Below, piece by piece: positions 23,908 to 36,400 of a stretch of DNA of 64,000 nt. Within the stretch, counting starts at the first letter, position 1; each line of letters starts with the position of its first letter. Source of the DNA: Omphiscola glabra (Eukaryota; Mollusca; Gastropoda; Lymnaeidae); assembly GCA_964017045.1 (NCBI GenBank), contig OZ024794.1:53792608-53856607 (forward strand). The letters are read 5' to 3'. A program made the translations under genes and the position numbers. The notes beneath the pieces are model-generated. The model had not been told where the DNA came from. It did not search any database and was given only the letters and a program-made list of their open reading frames with translations.

Positions 23908-26124
23908 CAGTGGCGTAGCTAGGGCTGGTGTCACCCGGTGAGGTAAACTCTTGGTGTTAACCCCTTCACCCCGACTTCCACGATGGGTTTCTTCATGTTA
24001 AAATAAGTCGACAGTAGCACAATGACAAGATCAAAAACAAATTAATTGACGGTCAGGAGGTCAATGTATTTAAGAACTGTAACAGCGTTAAGTTATAGCT
24101 TATTTTGACATTAAAGTTGCTTTATTTAAAATGTTCCTATCCTCGTCTTCAAAGCTGCACACCTGTCAATCACTTGATCAAAATCAATATCCTTCACCGT
24201 AACACTGTCAATTGATCGTAGAGCCAGATCAAAAAGCCTTGACTGTCGCGTGATCGTAAATAGCTCTTAATACGCCATAGTTTTGAAAAACTCCGCTCAC
24301 ATGAGACCAAAGACACACAGATCGTAAGAAAGAATTGAAGGCTTTGCGAGAGTATTGGAAGAGATTCTAGGAAGTCCCATTCAGCTATGGATTTCAAAAC
24401 ATCAAATACTGCACATGACCAGACCATGACTTTGTGAAATTCAATATCAGCTGCCTTTCAGGTGTCTTCTGAGCCTTGGTATTTCTTTTAAAAGTCCATA
24501 TTGTGATAACTCATCACAGAAAGAGGTTAATTTTTAAAATACACCAATAAATATTCATCATTTGCTGATAGTAGACTCTTGGGTTGAACAGCCTCAAACA
24601 TATCTGCTACTTCCTTGATCGCTGATGGTCTGATCTGGAGTTCAGAATGAAGGCGATCAATACATTTCAGCATCTCCTTAGTGTTTTCTTCTCGCAGAGT
24701 GAGTCCAGCATCTATTAACTGTTCACCTGCCCTTCTCTTCTTAAACATTAATCGTCACGCCACCGAGATTCCACATTAGCCTGATTTTTAAAGTGTCTTT
24801 TCAATAGCACGTTCCGCCAAGAGACGGCGCTTCTCGTGCAGAAACCATCTTAAGGCCTCTAGGTGGTTCACCAGTTTGCCTAAAGTAAAGCCTTTAGTCT
24901 GCATATACTGTTGTGTAATATTAACTTCAAGTAGATCAGCCCAAAGGAAAAGGCAGCAGATAAACGTGAAATCACAGACAGCATGTAAAAAATCTTGTGC
25001 TGCACTATTGTACGCAAATGTTCAAGAGGATAACATAGAGCTTCAATCGCCTCCACACATTCATCAAACTTATCTTTCACTGTTATTCACAGACATTCCA
25101 GTGTGTGCATTAAGAGCATCCTAACGATGAGTGGGTGCAGCAAAGGAGGAACATATTTTAACATTAGTACTGAAAAAAATCTATGTTATAAAGCATTTTC
25201 GGCAAAAGGGTCTTGACCATACAAGGTAAGCGAATGGCCCACACATCCATTAAAAAATCACTTTCTTAATATTTTCGTTAAGAAAGGCAAGAACACCTTG
25301 AGCTCTGCACATCATTATGTCTAGTTCATCACGTTTTAGATTTGTAAGAATGTCAGAACTGAGGTGATCAGTTTTTTCCTCCCCCAATCCAAGGGAACAA
25401 TCCAAGAAACTCTTCTTTCACTTCAACTTGCCCATAGTGGATTTTCACATATCTGAACACTACAGACATCTGACCAGTGTGTAATATATCATGTGTACTG
25501 TGGGACATAATTCTAAAATACATTACAGCCTTTATATTCATGATAACAATCGCCTTCTCATGGTGTGCAAGGGCATTTATCAATTCATTTTCGGGGATCT
25601 GGTTAAAGGTAAGATGCGAATACTTTTACTGTACATGTACTCCTATTTAGTCTCATTCATTCCTATTTTAGCACGGGGTTATATTTAGATAGCATCTCAA
25701 CCATTTCAAAAAAGTTTCCTCTATTCAATGAAGATTATTCATTTTCGTTGTGGCCACAAAGTGCCAGATTTTGCTTTGCAAGAAAGAACGTGATATCGAG
25801 CAACCTGTACAAGGAATCTTTTCAGTTTCTCTTCTCCCTGTCCATCATGCACTGCAATAGTTTCGGCATCAATTTTTTTGTTTAGTCACGTCCTGCTACC
25901 AGTGTTTTCTATTTTTTCAAGGCAACATATGTGATCTTCCGATGCCCTATGATTTTGTCATTTTGGACTCAGTTTCCACCACTTCGATTATCCTATCATG
26001 AAATTCCGTTAGACCAAGCAGTGTTGCTCTGTAAATATGCAATTTTTCCATTTGGTGTCAACTCCTGAGATGGTGTCACCGGTGCGGTCCGCGCCCCCCA
26101 CGCACCCCCCTAGCTACGCTACTG
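23908..26124 (-). mobile_element. hAT-superfamily DNA transposon, complete ends, decayed
   Basis: A 2,217-bp element with terminal inverted repeats CAGTGGCGTAGCTAGGG (left) and, inverted, CAGTAGCGTAGCTAGGG (right), 16 of 17 matching. Flanking octamers ATTTTAGA (23900-23907) and ATTTTATA (26125-26132) match at 7 of 8 positions, the 8-bp duplication expected for hAT. The interior carries pieces of a transposase on the minus strand in correct order, so the 5' end of the element is at 26124. It is interrupted by stops and frameshifts and cannot be autonomous. Confidence 0.9.
24190..25590 (-). pseudogene. hAT transposase remnant (ZMYM1/TTF-like, dead)
   Basis: Minus-strand fragments in order: about 25583-25368 with FRYVKIHYGQVEVKEEFLG, resembling the segment after the first catalytic Asp of the RNase H-like fold in hAT transposases; 25080-24880 and 24748-24527, helical insertion-domain-like pieces; and 24427-24194 with VSLVSCERSFSKLWRIKSY, the hAT C-terminal dimerisation motif (CERSFSKL..IK..LRS). 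The frame is broken several times between these blocks. The host-protein name is a family resemblance only, because domesticated ZMYM1-type genes descend from such transposases. Confidence 0.85.
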
Positions 26125-26132
26125 ATTTTATA

Positions 26133-26783
26133 ATCGATGATTTAAGGTTCGGCAAAACTTAGACTTATGTCAAATCTGTCACCAATCCGTTCCATATTTC
26201 TGCCCTTCTTGGATTAGTGAAGTTATGTGAAAATATGAAAAAATGAAATGGTAAAAGTAAAAGAGATAATCAGACAAACGATCAATCAAAGCCCTTTCAA
26301 AGATACTGTTTTTTTTTTGTTTTTTTTAAATAGGCTTATTTTCATTACATCAGAAATCCAAGAAATTGTCTGACTGAGACTGACGAACATTCATCGACTT
26401 GGACTTGAAAGCCTTAACTGTAAAACAATAACCAAGAGATGTTGTAGGTTGATCTGTCATCTCTCAATGACGTCATATGTGAGCAGTCTCTAATTGACTT
26501 TCAAAGTAATGGTTTTTTCGATTGAGGTTTTCAAGTAAAAACAAATTTTAACCCAATTCCCATGTTCATTCGGTTAATTTTGATTTTTCTTTAAAAGAAA
26601 CAAGTTCCTGAACATTTAAATTTTTAATCATTTTCTCCACTGGTCTGTGTTGTTTTTCTGGTTATGTGAGCGTCCATCTTGAACAAAGAGAATGTGTGTT
26701 TTTTTAAAAAGCTGTTGGCTAAAAAAAAAGATTAGATCCAAATTTTGGTAAAAGTTAAGATCTGAAGGCAAAGTTATTCTGAG
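26133..26783. other. Intergenic DNA without recognised genes
   Basis: AT-rich flank between the hAT transposon and the 20-bp array; nothing recognised. Confidence 0.5.
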
Positions 26784-27043
26784 AAATATCATTTTGTTTG
26801 AATGCAATATCATTTTGTTGAGAGCTATATCATTTTGTTGAGAGCAATATCACTTTGTTGAGAGCAATATCATTTTGTTGAGAGCAATATCACTTTGTTG
26901 AGAGCAATATCATTTTGTTGAGAGCAATAACATTTTGTTTGAATGCAAAAACATTTTGTTTCAGTGCAATAACATTTTGTTGAGAGCAATATCATTTTGT
27001 TGAGAGCAATATCACTTTGTTGAGAGCAATATCATTTTGTTGA
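26784..27043. repeat. Minisatellite, 20-bp unit, about 13 copies
   Basis: Core AGAGCAATATCATTTTGTTG with two alternating variants (TCATTTTG and TCACTTTG) and a TTTGAATGC junction type. AT-rich and non-coding. Confidence 0.93.
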
Positions 27044-28933
27044 GGTAATAAAACATTTTTTCATATTAAAAGATGGGTATGATGAGGTTGCCTAAATATT
27101 AGTTACCGGTAATTGTCAAGAAATAAATATAATAGTAACAACATCCTGTTTTAACACACCTGTATAGCGACATCGCCTTGGCCTGACTAACAACCTATTG
27201 TTCATCTCTTCTTTTCCGTTTACATCATTAAAACTTTAAGTACTGCCATTCAATTCGTTGTTTATAGAATCCTCCACTTCGGTGAGCGTAATCTATTTGT
27301 TTTTTTAAATTTTACCAGCAAACATAAAACATTTACCTCAACAACAAAAAAAGAATATATATTTTTTTTTTACTTGAAAAGGCAATTAATATTCGTTAAT
27401 TAGATTTTTAGAACTGATCCACTGAACTTTGGATTAAAAGTTCGTTCCAGATTTTCCCAGGAGACTTCAGTTTTTAAAGTAGACGTGCGTGATGTCTATA
27501 CTCTAGTACAATTGAAAGGATACTTATAATATTTAAATTAATTTATTTTGACTTTAGCACGTAAAAATACATGTAACACATGAATTTTTCTCAACAAGCC
27601 ATGTTAAGTAAAAATAAGAAGAAGGAAAAATCATATAAAGTGAATCGAGTTAGTTATCAAGATAAGACTTACAAGATAATGCAGCAAATGTTAATCTTAT
27701 GGGGAAGATCGGGAAGCAGAACATGTCTCCTCCTACAATTCAGAACAGACAACCGATGAGAATAATAATTTGAGGGGAGATAATTCGTCATACTTTTGCT
27801 AAACTTTTCTTTAATTTTATTTGTAAGGTGTAGCGTCCCTTGGGTCAGAACAAACAATTCCCTTTTGTTACATTTCCCTCAAAGATATTTGAATTAATTT
27901 AAACTGTTGCGAGCTGAGTTGGTTTCAGAGTAACTATTACGGACCGTTATAGATGGAGAATTTAATCTCTGTTGTTTTGTCTAGGGCTCGTTCTAAAAAC
28001 AGTCCATAATAAAGGACGATACCAAAGGTTAAAAATAATAACAAATAAAACGACAATCAAGGCCAGAGCTAATTGCAATTAATAACTTTTTAATTTGTGA
28101 ACTTCAATTAAATAATAACAGCAAGAGAAATATGATTAAAATTATAAACTTACAGATTTGCTGGTACCGGTACTGTATATAAAAATACAATGAGCACAAA
28201 ATTGTATGAGGAAATAAAAATCTCTCCCTCTCTCTATCGGTCAGCCCTTTTTATAGGCATTTCCTACTAATGTCTAGAACCGTCTAATGCATTGTTTTGC
28301 TTCCTCGTTTTATCCAGATCCTTCTATACGGTTCTGAATAACGAAGCTTTTTGTCAACAAGGGAAAGTTTTTGTTAGCCACACTTCAAAGGCGGTCACGA
28401 GAGTTCACGAGGGGTCATGCACGTGGAAGGCGGGCTATGCGTATAACAAAACACATCATCCCTCATAACAGTAACACACCCCCCCCCCCACACACACACA
28501 CACTATTTGCTTTAAAAATTAATAAAATTTTGACTTCTACATAGTTCAGCTTTCTTGTAACAAATTAGGGAAATTCATGCGCACATGTATCCTTGATTTT
28601 CTTCTGATTGTTTATATTTATATTTTAATTTGTATAAGAAATGGTAAATTTTTAAAAATCCGTAACAATAATCCGGGTTGTGGATGTGCACAGGAGCTTA
28701 GATGGAAAGTTACAGTGCTAAATGCAAGGAGGTTTATAATAATTGTAAGAGCTAAAAAGGCGATATTTAAATGTGTAGATCAGTATTATATTGATTCATC
28801 CATTGATAAGTTACGCAATGCTGGATATTTGGGGGGGGGGGGATGATTTTGGAGATTATGTTTATGCCTTCTGATGATCTGCGGAAAGAATGTACATTTA
28901 AGAAATATCTGTCACCTACTCTGTTATATCTGT
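27044..28933. other. Intergenic DNA without recognised genes
   Basis: AT-rich sequence; C-run followed by (CA)n at about 28480-28502 and a G-run at about 28831-28842. An 89-codon frame at 28577-28846 shows no recognisable family. Confidence 0.5.
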
Positions 28934-29092
28934 TCATTCTACCTTGATTTGGTGTGAGTGGTCCACCATCACACTGAATGTGTACCTCCATTCTACCTTG
29001 ATTTGGTGTGTGAGAGGTCCACTATCACACTGAATGTGTACCTCCATTCTACTTTGATTTGGTGTGGGAGAGGTCCACCATTACAGTGAACT
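28934..29092. repeat. Minisatellite, about 57-bp unit, 3 copies
   Basis: Three copies containing CCTTGATTTGGTGTG, then AGGTCCACCATCACA and GAATGTGTACCTCCATTC. Copies differ by a few substitutions and small indels. Confidence 0.9.
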
Positions 29093-29109
29093 CATTTAAT
29101 TAATCAAAT

Positions 29110-29366
29110 TTTCGTTCGACCAAACTTCTGATCTACCAAATATCCGTTCTACCAAACTTCCATTCGATCAAATCTCCGTTCCACCAAACGTCCATTAGAT
29201 CAAATTTCCGTTCGACCAAACTTCCATTCGATCAAATTTCTGTTCGACCAAACTTCAGTTCGATCAATTTTCTGTTTTATTTTGAAAGTGTGATGTACTT
29301 TGTCTTTATGGGGGGAGGGGGTCAGAGATTTGTGACCAAATTTTCTTTCAAATAAATTTCCGGTAA
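29110..29366. mobile_element. Diverged copy of the fold-back repeat family (copy C)
   Basis: A run of about ten TTCGATCAAATTTCCG-like motifs (29110-29280) is followed, after a short insertion with a G-run, by TTTCTTTCAAATAAATTTCC ending at GGTAACC. This right end is the inverse of the left end GGTTACCGG at 56079, which supports common membership. Confidence 0.6.
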
Positions 29367-29980
29367 CCATTAAATAAAAACTCTTAACGCTATTGCAATC
29401 TTGCCAATTTGAAATTGATTGTCTCATGTTTGTAACGTTTGTTTCAAATAAATGTAATAAAAATAGATATTTTCATAATTCAGATTTATAATTCAAAATT
29501 AATGGAGCAAATTTATATGAAGAAGAAATCTAGTAAAAAAAATACTGATCAACATTTGTGATTAAAAGTAAAAGTTAATAAAAGGGGCGGCCTTTTTTTC
29601 TTTCCTATAGCACAAAACTTTCTAAAGCCGGTACTGCTCCGGGCGGACACTAACATTAACAACCATCCCTTTCTTTTTTTAAAAACAATTAAAATTTAAA
29701 GGGGTTTACCTAAACTACCTAAACCCAGGTCTGATGGAGAGGTACACATTATCGATAATTTCGCGCTCTTGACCGTGATAAACTGTAAATATCGATACTT
29801 TTATTTTAAAAGGTAAACAATACCGGGAGACCTTTGCCTAATAAGTAGACATTACTATTAGGGTATTAACTATTAAGAAGTAATAATTACTATTACAGAT
29901 TAAGTGTATACGTTTGTTTAAGAATGTGATTAACCATTGGAGTAATCAACTATCCAGTCAAAGGCTCAACGTTTTCGGTA

Positions 29981-30161
29981 AATGTTGAGAGATATCACCG
30001 CGTTTTTTACCATGGCCGCCAACTTGATTGCCATGAACCGTAAAATTAAGAATAAAAATGTTTAAAAATGTATCCCTAAACCTAACCTGAGCCCTAAATC
30101 TAAACCTAACCTGAACCCTAAATGTATCCCTAACGAAGTCGCGGTGATATCTCTCAACATT
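29981..30161. mobile_element. Palindromic-ended MITE with telomere-like interior
   Basis: AATGTTGAGAGATATCACCG at 29981 is exactly inverted at 30142-30161; the arms are at least 22 bp and identical. The 181-bp interior contains about eight CCTAA-rich units (CCTAAACCTAACCTGAGCCC and variants) resembling degenerate telomeric repeat. No ORF. Target duplication is uncertain. Superfamily unknown. Confidence 0.75.
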
Positions 30162-30320
30162 AGCCACGTTTTCCTCTACCCCGTTTTCCTCTAGCCGGGT
30201 CCAAATTATTACTTACATAAAAAATAGTAATAATAATACTCTATTAGGGAGGAGGTTTAAGAATAGTTTAAAGATCATGTATTTTGTATTCATACATGTA
30301 ATAATTTGCGTTAAAATAAG

Positions 30321-30560
30321 GGATTTCCATAGTGGTGAATCTAATCTGAGTTAACCTAGCTTGCAGACTGGAGTTCAATCCCCAGCAAAAACACCATTAG
30401 CATCCCGAGTGGGTGGGACTTGGTCTTGTTAAACTTTTATGGCAACTCATCTAAAAGAAGTAAAACTCTGAATTTTACACAACGAAAACTCCTGCGACGC
30501 TCTCTTGCTATCATCCCCACATGATGTTCCCTTGGTTTATCCAAATGCATTGAATTGAAT
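30321..30560 (+). mobile_element. Probable tRNA-derived SINE, old
   Basis: The first 70 bases look like a decayed tRNA: an A-box-like CATAGTGGTGAA at 30328, GCTTGCAGACTGG in an anticodon-arm-like position and a B-box-like GAGTTCAATCCCC at 30371, about 40 bases apart. A tRNA-unrelated body of roughly 180 bases follows. The 3' boundary is estimated. Several A-box positions have changed, so pol III activity is doubtful. Confidence 0.5.
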
Positions 30561-33361
30561 GAATTGTCTCCATCAATAATTGATTTGACTGTTTAGAGAA
30601 CCGGTGTAAGCTAAAGAAAAAAATCACAGTCACAGGCAAAGTGATTTCATCCTTCGAATCAAACCCCAACTTGACGAAAGGAAGCCATAATTTTTTTTTA
30701 AAATAATATTAATGAATATTATTCATATTCAGACTATTTTTAACTACTCTTGAATAGTCAAGGGGGAGGTGGAAAAGGGGGATGGGGAACAACCGTGTCA
30801 AGTCAGGCCGTCAAATGCCAAGTCACAACAATGTACAGGGTCACAAAATTAAAAATACCCTGTGAAGAAAACAATTGTCCAAAACCAACGTAGGAGTTTG
30901 AGTAACTTCAAATGAAAAAGCATTTTTTAATTGCCTTTTATGAAACACAAAAATATAAAAAGATTAGAGCTGCGTAATCTGGACTAGTGCAGGCGAATAC
31001 TTTTTGGGCTCATTGTTGGCAGAAAATTACCCCCCAAAAAGGGAACGATTGCTGGATATCCACAAGTATTGCTGGCTATCCACAAGTATTGCTTTTGTTG
31101 TTCTCCAATTAAGTTAAGCTTAGAATGCCTAATAACTAAATTCAGATATGCAGTGAAATGCATTAAAAAATATTTCTAAAACTTTCCATGAATTGGTTCC
31201 TCCCTCAATTTTGCTTTATAGTAGTGTTTCTTTCAGGCATTTTGGTCCAGGACGGGGGGCATTTCAGATCTTTGGGTGGGCAGTGCCTGGGGCATGTAGG
31301 AAGGGAGGCGGAAAGGGGGTCGAACCCAGGGGGCCCCCATGTTTTCTTTCATTGACGGGTGGCATTTTGGTCTACTGCACAGTTTTTATTGTTAAAGTGG
31401 ATGGCCAAATTTAAATTTTAATCCTAGATATCAGTGCCAAAATTAGGCATAATGGCAACCTGGGCCCGCTATAACTCCACCCCCTTCACTCAACATCAAT
31501 TAAATTCATTCCAGTTGTAACACCTCTGAGAGTATGCTTTGGGCTGCTATACGTTTTCACATCTGGAATTTATAGTGTTCTAATATATATACAAAAGTAT
31601 AGAATAGAAAAATAATATATTTGTCTGTTCAAGAAAATCATCTTGACTACTAATATTAAGTTGTGTTGTTTTTTTTTCTCACATTAATGTAAATTGCCAA
31701 ATTTGTCATTTGATTAGGGGGAGGTGGGAGGAAATCAAGGGCGCCATTGGCTCTTGAGAGAAAGTGGAGAGGAGGAGACCCCAGAAAATTTTTAATAAGT
31801 TCAAAATGTACGGAAGCGTATATGGGGTATATCTGAATTCATATTTGCATCATTCAACATTTCATCGGAGAGCAACAAAATGTAGCTGCTTGTTACCTGT
31901 TTATACAAATACTGAATCCTTTATTTAAATCTGCAACTAAATGGTTATGTTGTTTTATAATATTTTATTTAACATATTTATTTCATTAAACTACTTCATT
32001 AATAAATTAATTTCTAAACCAATTATTCCATACAAAAGGTGGCCTGCACAAAAAGTAAGTATAATAATTACCTTTGCTAAATATTTCCAATTTTTTCTAA
32101 AATACAAAACTTATAAAATATACTGTCATGTAGAAACAGATATGTGGATGGCAAAAATATTTATTAAAAACTATAGTTTTAAAACTTAATGAGATTGTAC
32201 AATTTTCACCCTGCCCCACATTAAAAGTTGATCTCATTTTGTGAAGAAATAAAAATTGAAAACATATTATCAATGTTTAAGGGTTAGCAAGAACTAATTC
32301 AAATTATTATTGTATAGGCCTTTCTTCTGTATTGTTTGGTGTATAGTCGGCACTTTTTCCCATAATGTAAGACTTTAAACTGGGGATTTTGCCAGAAAAA
32401 TTATACAATTAAAATACTGGTAAAAAAATAATATGCAAACACCATTTCTTCAATTTTATTAGGTGAAAGGAACCATAAACAAAAATGAAAATGTCTTCCT
32501 TTTTTAAAAATTGTATTTTCGCTTTATTTTTAACACTTTTTTTCTATGGCATGGGGCTTGGGAGTTGACTTGCTCCTGGTAGGTAGTCACCACGCACTTC
32601 CCCTTCCAGAGATACCTGAAAGAAACACTGACTGCAAACAATAAATAAATTTTAAAATTCCAATATAAGTGAACAAAGGGATGTAGAAGTGCAGCTTTAA
32701 GTATAATCTGGGGTGACCCCTTCTTTTTAACAATAAACTATTTAGAATCAAATACTGTATCTAGATTTCCATTGAATATACTCAGATCATCAAATATATT
32801 GAGTCTATATTTCACTAATTATAATCACTGATAGTCATCCTCCATATTCATTATTAAAATGTTATAAAAATGAAAATTTAGTAGTTTTTTTTTTTTAATA
32901 TATTAAATTTTTTATTTATTGTTGTACACCTTTTTGCCCAGGGGAACGGGAGGGAGTTGACCATCTCAGAATGTTAGTTGTATGCCAGAATAAGCAAGAT
33001 ACATTTTTGTGGGTCATTGAGTGAAGAAGGAGAAGTATAAAAATAATTATGCCAGAAAAAAAAAAAAAAAGTGGCAAATGCTATCTAGCAAATTAGACCT
33101 TTTCCCCCACTCACAAACTCATCTGGTTGGATTCATACAAATATTTTTAAGGTTTTGCCATTACATTTCTATATTTTTCTCAAAAGCTGTTATCTATTAT
33201 TCTGGTCCATAATCATCATTACTCTTTTTTTTTTTTCAGTTCAAGTCAATTACATTGGAGTTAAAAGCTTTCATAAATTTTCTTGTTTTAGCATTCATTA
33301 CATCCTATATAATTTTTGGTGATAACAGCTTTAATATTCAGCTATTATTTTACATTTACAG
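30561..33361. other. Upstream region of FAN1
   Basis: AT-rich sequence with no separate gene. FAN1 must have at least one non-coding 5' exon here, because strong acceptor-like sites precede the coding start: a T-tract ending in CAG at 33237-33239, and TTTACAG at 33355-33361. The first exon and promoter could not be placed. A G-rich stretch at 31240-31350 contains a 73-codon frame without family resemblance. Confidence 0.5.
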
Positions 33362-33410
33362 GCTACTTGATAAAATATTAAATAAACTTGGAAGCCACTG
33401 CCTGCTTGAA

Positions 33411-36400
33411 ATGAGGCCAAAGGTCAAATCAAAATCAGTCCAACAGACACCAACAGGAGCAGCAACTATTACCTCAATGTTCAAAAAGCAGACAGAAAAA
33501 CTGGAAAACAAATTATCATACATTGCATCTAATCTTGACGTAACCTTATCAGATGATGATGTAGAGATTGTTAAGGTAGAAACTGTTTCACCTTACTTCA
33601 GTAAAAGCAAATCAGAGACAAGTTCCTGTGCTTCCTCATCTAAACCAAGATCAAATACTACTGTCAAAAAGTCTTTAAGACTTAAGAAAGATAAAAGGAA
33701 AGGAAGACTTTCATTAAATAAATCAAATATCTGTGATGACATAAAATGTGAAGACGATGAAGTGAATTCTTTGCATAGTCACCAATGTGAACACAACGCT
33801 TCTGAAGGAAACAATAAAATTTCACCCCTAAAGGGAAAATCTTATTTGAATAAGTCCAACATGTGCCTTAAAAAACAAATATGCTCTCCACAGAAAAGTG
33901 GAGTTGGACAAGGAGATTCCAATAGTGTTTTCTCTGCAAAAGGAAACTCAACAAAAAATTTAAAAATAATAGACAATAGCAGGCAAGAACCACCACCAAA
34001 AAAACACTGTAAAGATCAAGGTGTCCAACTAAGTGACTATGTGAAAATAGATGATGCAAGTGTACACATTAATACTGATGTTGGTCTGAAGAAACCTGAT
34101 AGTGGTGAAATGTTGCTAGGGAATAACAAGTTTGACAATGATGACAGTGATATTTTTCCTGAACCACTAACTGCTGTGAATGATCCCGGTGACGTGGACA
34201 AACATGAAAATAGTAGTAATACTAATACAATTATTGATGGGGACAATTCAACTTATAAAGTGCCTTATTATCTAAGTAATTTTGAAACTATTCTCAAGTC
34301 TGTCATGGAGGATGAGTCAAACAAACATCTTTTCAATGCTGAAGACATGACATGTATAAGCTGCTTCCAGGAATTGTCAGGTATCTTACTCACATTCATT
34401 TCTTTATTCATTTAATTGAATCTATGTGAAAATTATAATTAGGTAGCTACTCTATCAAAATTATTTTAAAATTATTTTCTTCATAGAGAGCATGATCAGT
34501 TTATGTTTGTGATAATTTCATGTAGGTAATATTTGGTCTCTACAGACAATGCTAAGAAATTGTATATCAGAATGTTCAGTCGGAAGTTAAACTGGATTCC
34601 ACTGAGTAAACTAAACTACCCTGAGATAGCTGACGATTTATTGCCATATTTACAAGAGCTTCTAGAAAATGGATTAATTTTTTGTGGTGAGTGAACATAA
34701 TTTATTTTTAACTATTGGGTTTGTTATTTGGTAAAAAGATAGTCACATGTTATGCTTGAAATTTGTGTAAAGGATAATATGGGGGGAAACTGAAATCAAG
34801 TAATAAGAGAAGGCAGAGGGAGCATGTGTTAAGTGAAAACTTAAAAGAAGACACACAACAACAAACATGTCAGCCAAATCCTTTTGCAGCAATCAACAAA
34901 TGATGGCACATGTAATGAGTAAAATAAAATAAACTTAAGTCATAAAGTAGGACTTGCTGTGTCTTACTTCTCTGACTAGGCTTGCAAAAAGTCATGCCTA
35001 TAAAAAAAAGTTTTCATATTTCTTTACTCTAAACTCCTCAGGAACCATAATTAAACATTTTAATTTAAATCTAGATGATGACCTAATTGACTTGGAGGAA
35101 GTGCTGAATGCATTATCAGCACCTGACATAAAATTACTTGCCAAGTCCTACCACATGGTGACTGCAGTGAGCCAAAAGGGCCAGTTGGTACAAGAGCTTC
35201 TAAAGAAATGCCAACAAAGTCCAATCACCTCAATGTTTGGATCTAATTCAGGGGGTGTGGCTAAAAAAATGCTGGTGAAGTAAGTTCTTAAGTTTATAGC
35301 CCTGTATTTATCTGTATTTTGTTTTGAGATTTGTAAACTTTCTTTTAAATCAATTTTGTTCTTTGTGAATTACACAGTATAAATTAGATGCTACTGTGTG
35401 TAAATAAATACCTGTAATATAATGACAACTGAACCCTTTAAACAAAGTTACATAACATAAAAGCAATTTTAAAAAAAATTAATTTTCATTTTCAACAGAG
35501 CCAAAAAGTTTTTGAATGGTATCTACAAACTGAGACCTGAACCAAGAAAAGTTTTTGTCAGAGTTATGATGCTATTTTCTGTGGTTAACACATCTGTTGA
35601 TGAAGATTCTGGAAATGGGGGTCAAGGACAGTTGTAAGTTTGTTTTTTTTTAATATTGAGCTAATTCACGTTTATTTAAATATTCAGTGTCCATGTTGTT
35701 TTACTTATATAAAAACAATCATGTGATTGCCAAAAGAAAAAAAAAAATTATAAAAAAATATCAATTTAAGAACTTTTTTTCTTACCTTTAAATTTTTAGG
35801 TTTCAGATGTTAATGGTGAATATGGGCAAAGTCGTCTATCCATCTTATACTGTTGACAAGGTTCACAACATCTTCCAAGAGAGGGAGGATGTAATAAGGT
35901 TTGAACATTTTTTAAAAATGTTCTACATCTCTTAGTCACAATAAATCTTTCCCGTCTACCTCATCCACTACCGGTAGATAAAATTGTTGTAAATTAACAT
36001 TATTTAAAACTTCATATAAGCTTAAATCAAACCTATAAGACAGTTATAACAATTTCAGTTCATTTGAAACTGATCTTTTAATCATGGTTTTGACCTAATT
36101 TTTATGATTCCTTACAGTGTACAGGTATTTATTTTAGTATGTACGTCTTTTGGGGGGAAATTTAAAATTGTGTCTAATTTCTTTTTTACATTAGATTTAT
36201 TTTACTATTTCTAGGTTCGAGGAAGCTCTACAGCTTGAATCAGACTTGCTCCACTGCACTCTCCGAGGTTCATGGGATAAGGCATATGAGATTTACCTCA
36301 AAGTGGAAGAAAAATCAAAGCTGTTGGAAGCCAACAAAACTGTAACTAAGTAAGCAGTTCTAAATATTATAAATATATATTTTATAATATTGGATGTTCA

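Noticed and set aside
33255..33410. N-terminal extension of FAN1 with hydrophobic residues
   Set aside because: The frame begins at TTG, not ATG, and the segment contains an acceptor-like site at 33361; the first ATG is at 33411.
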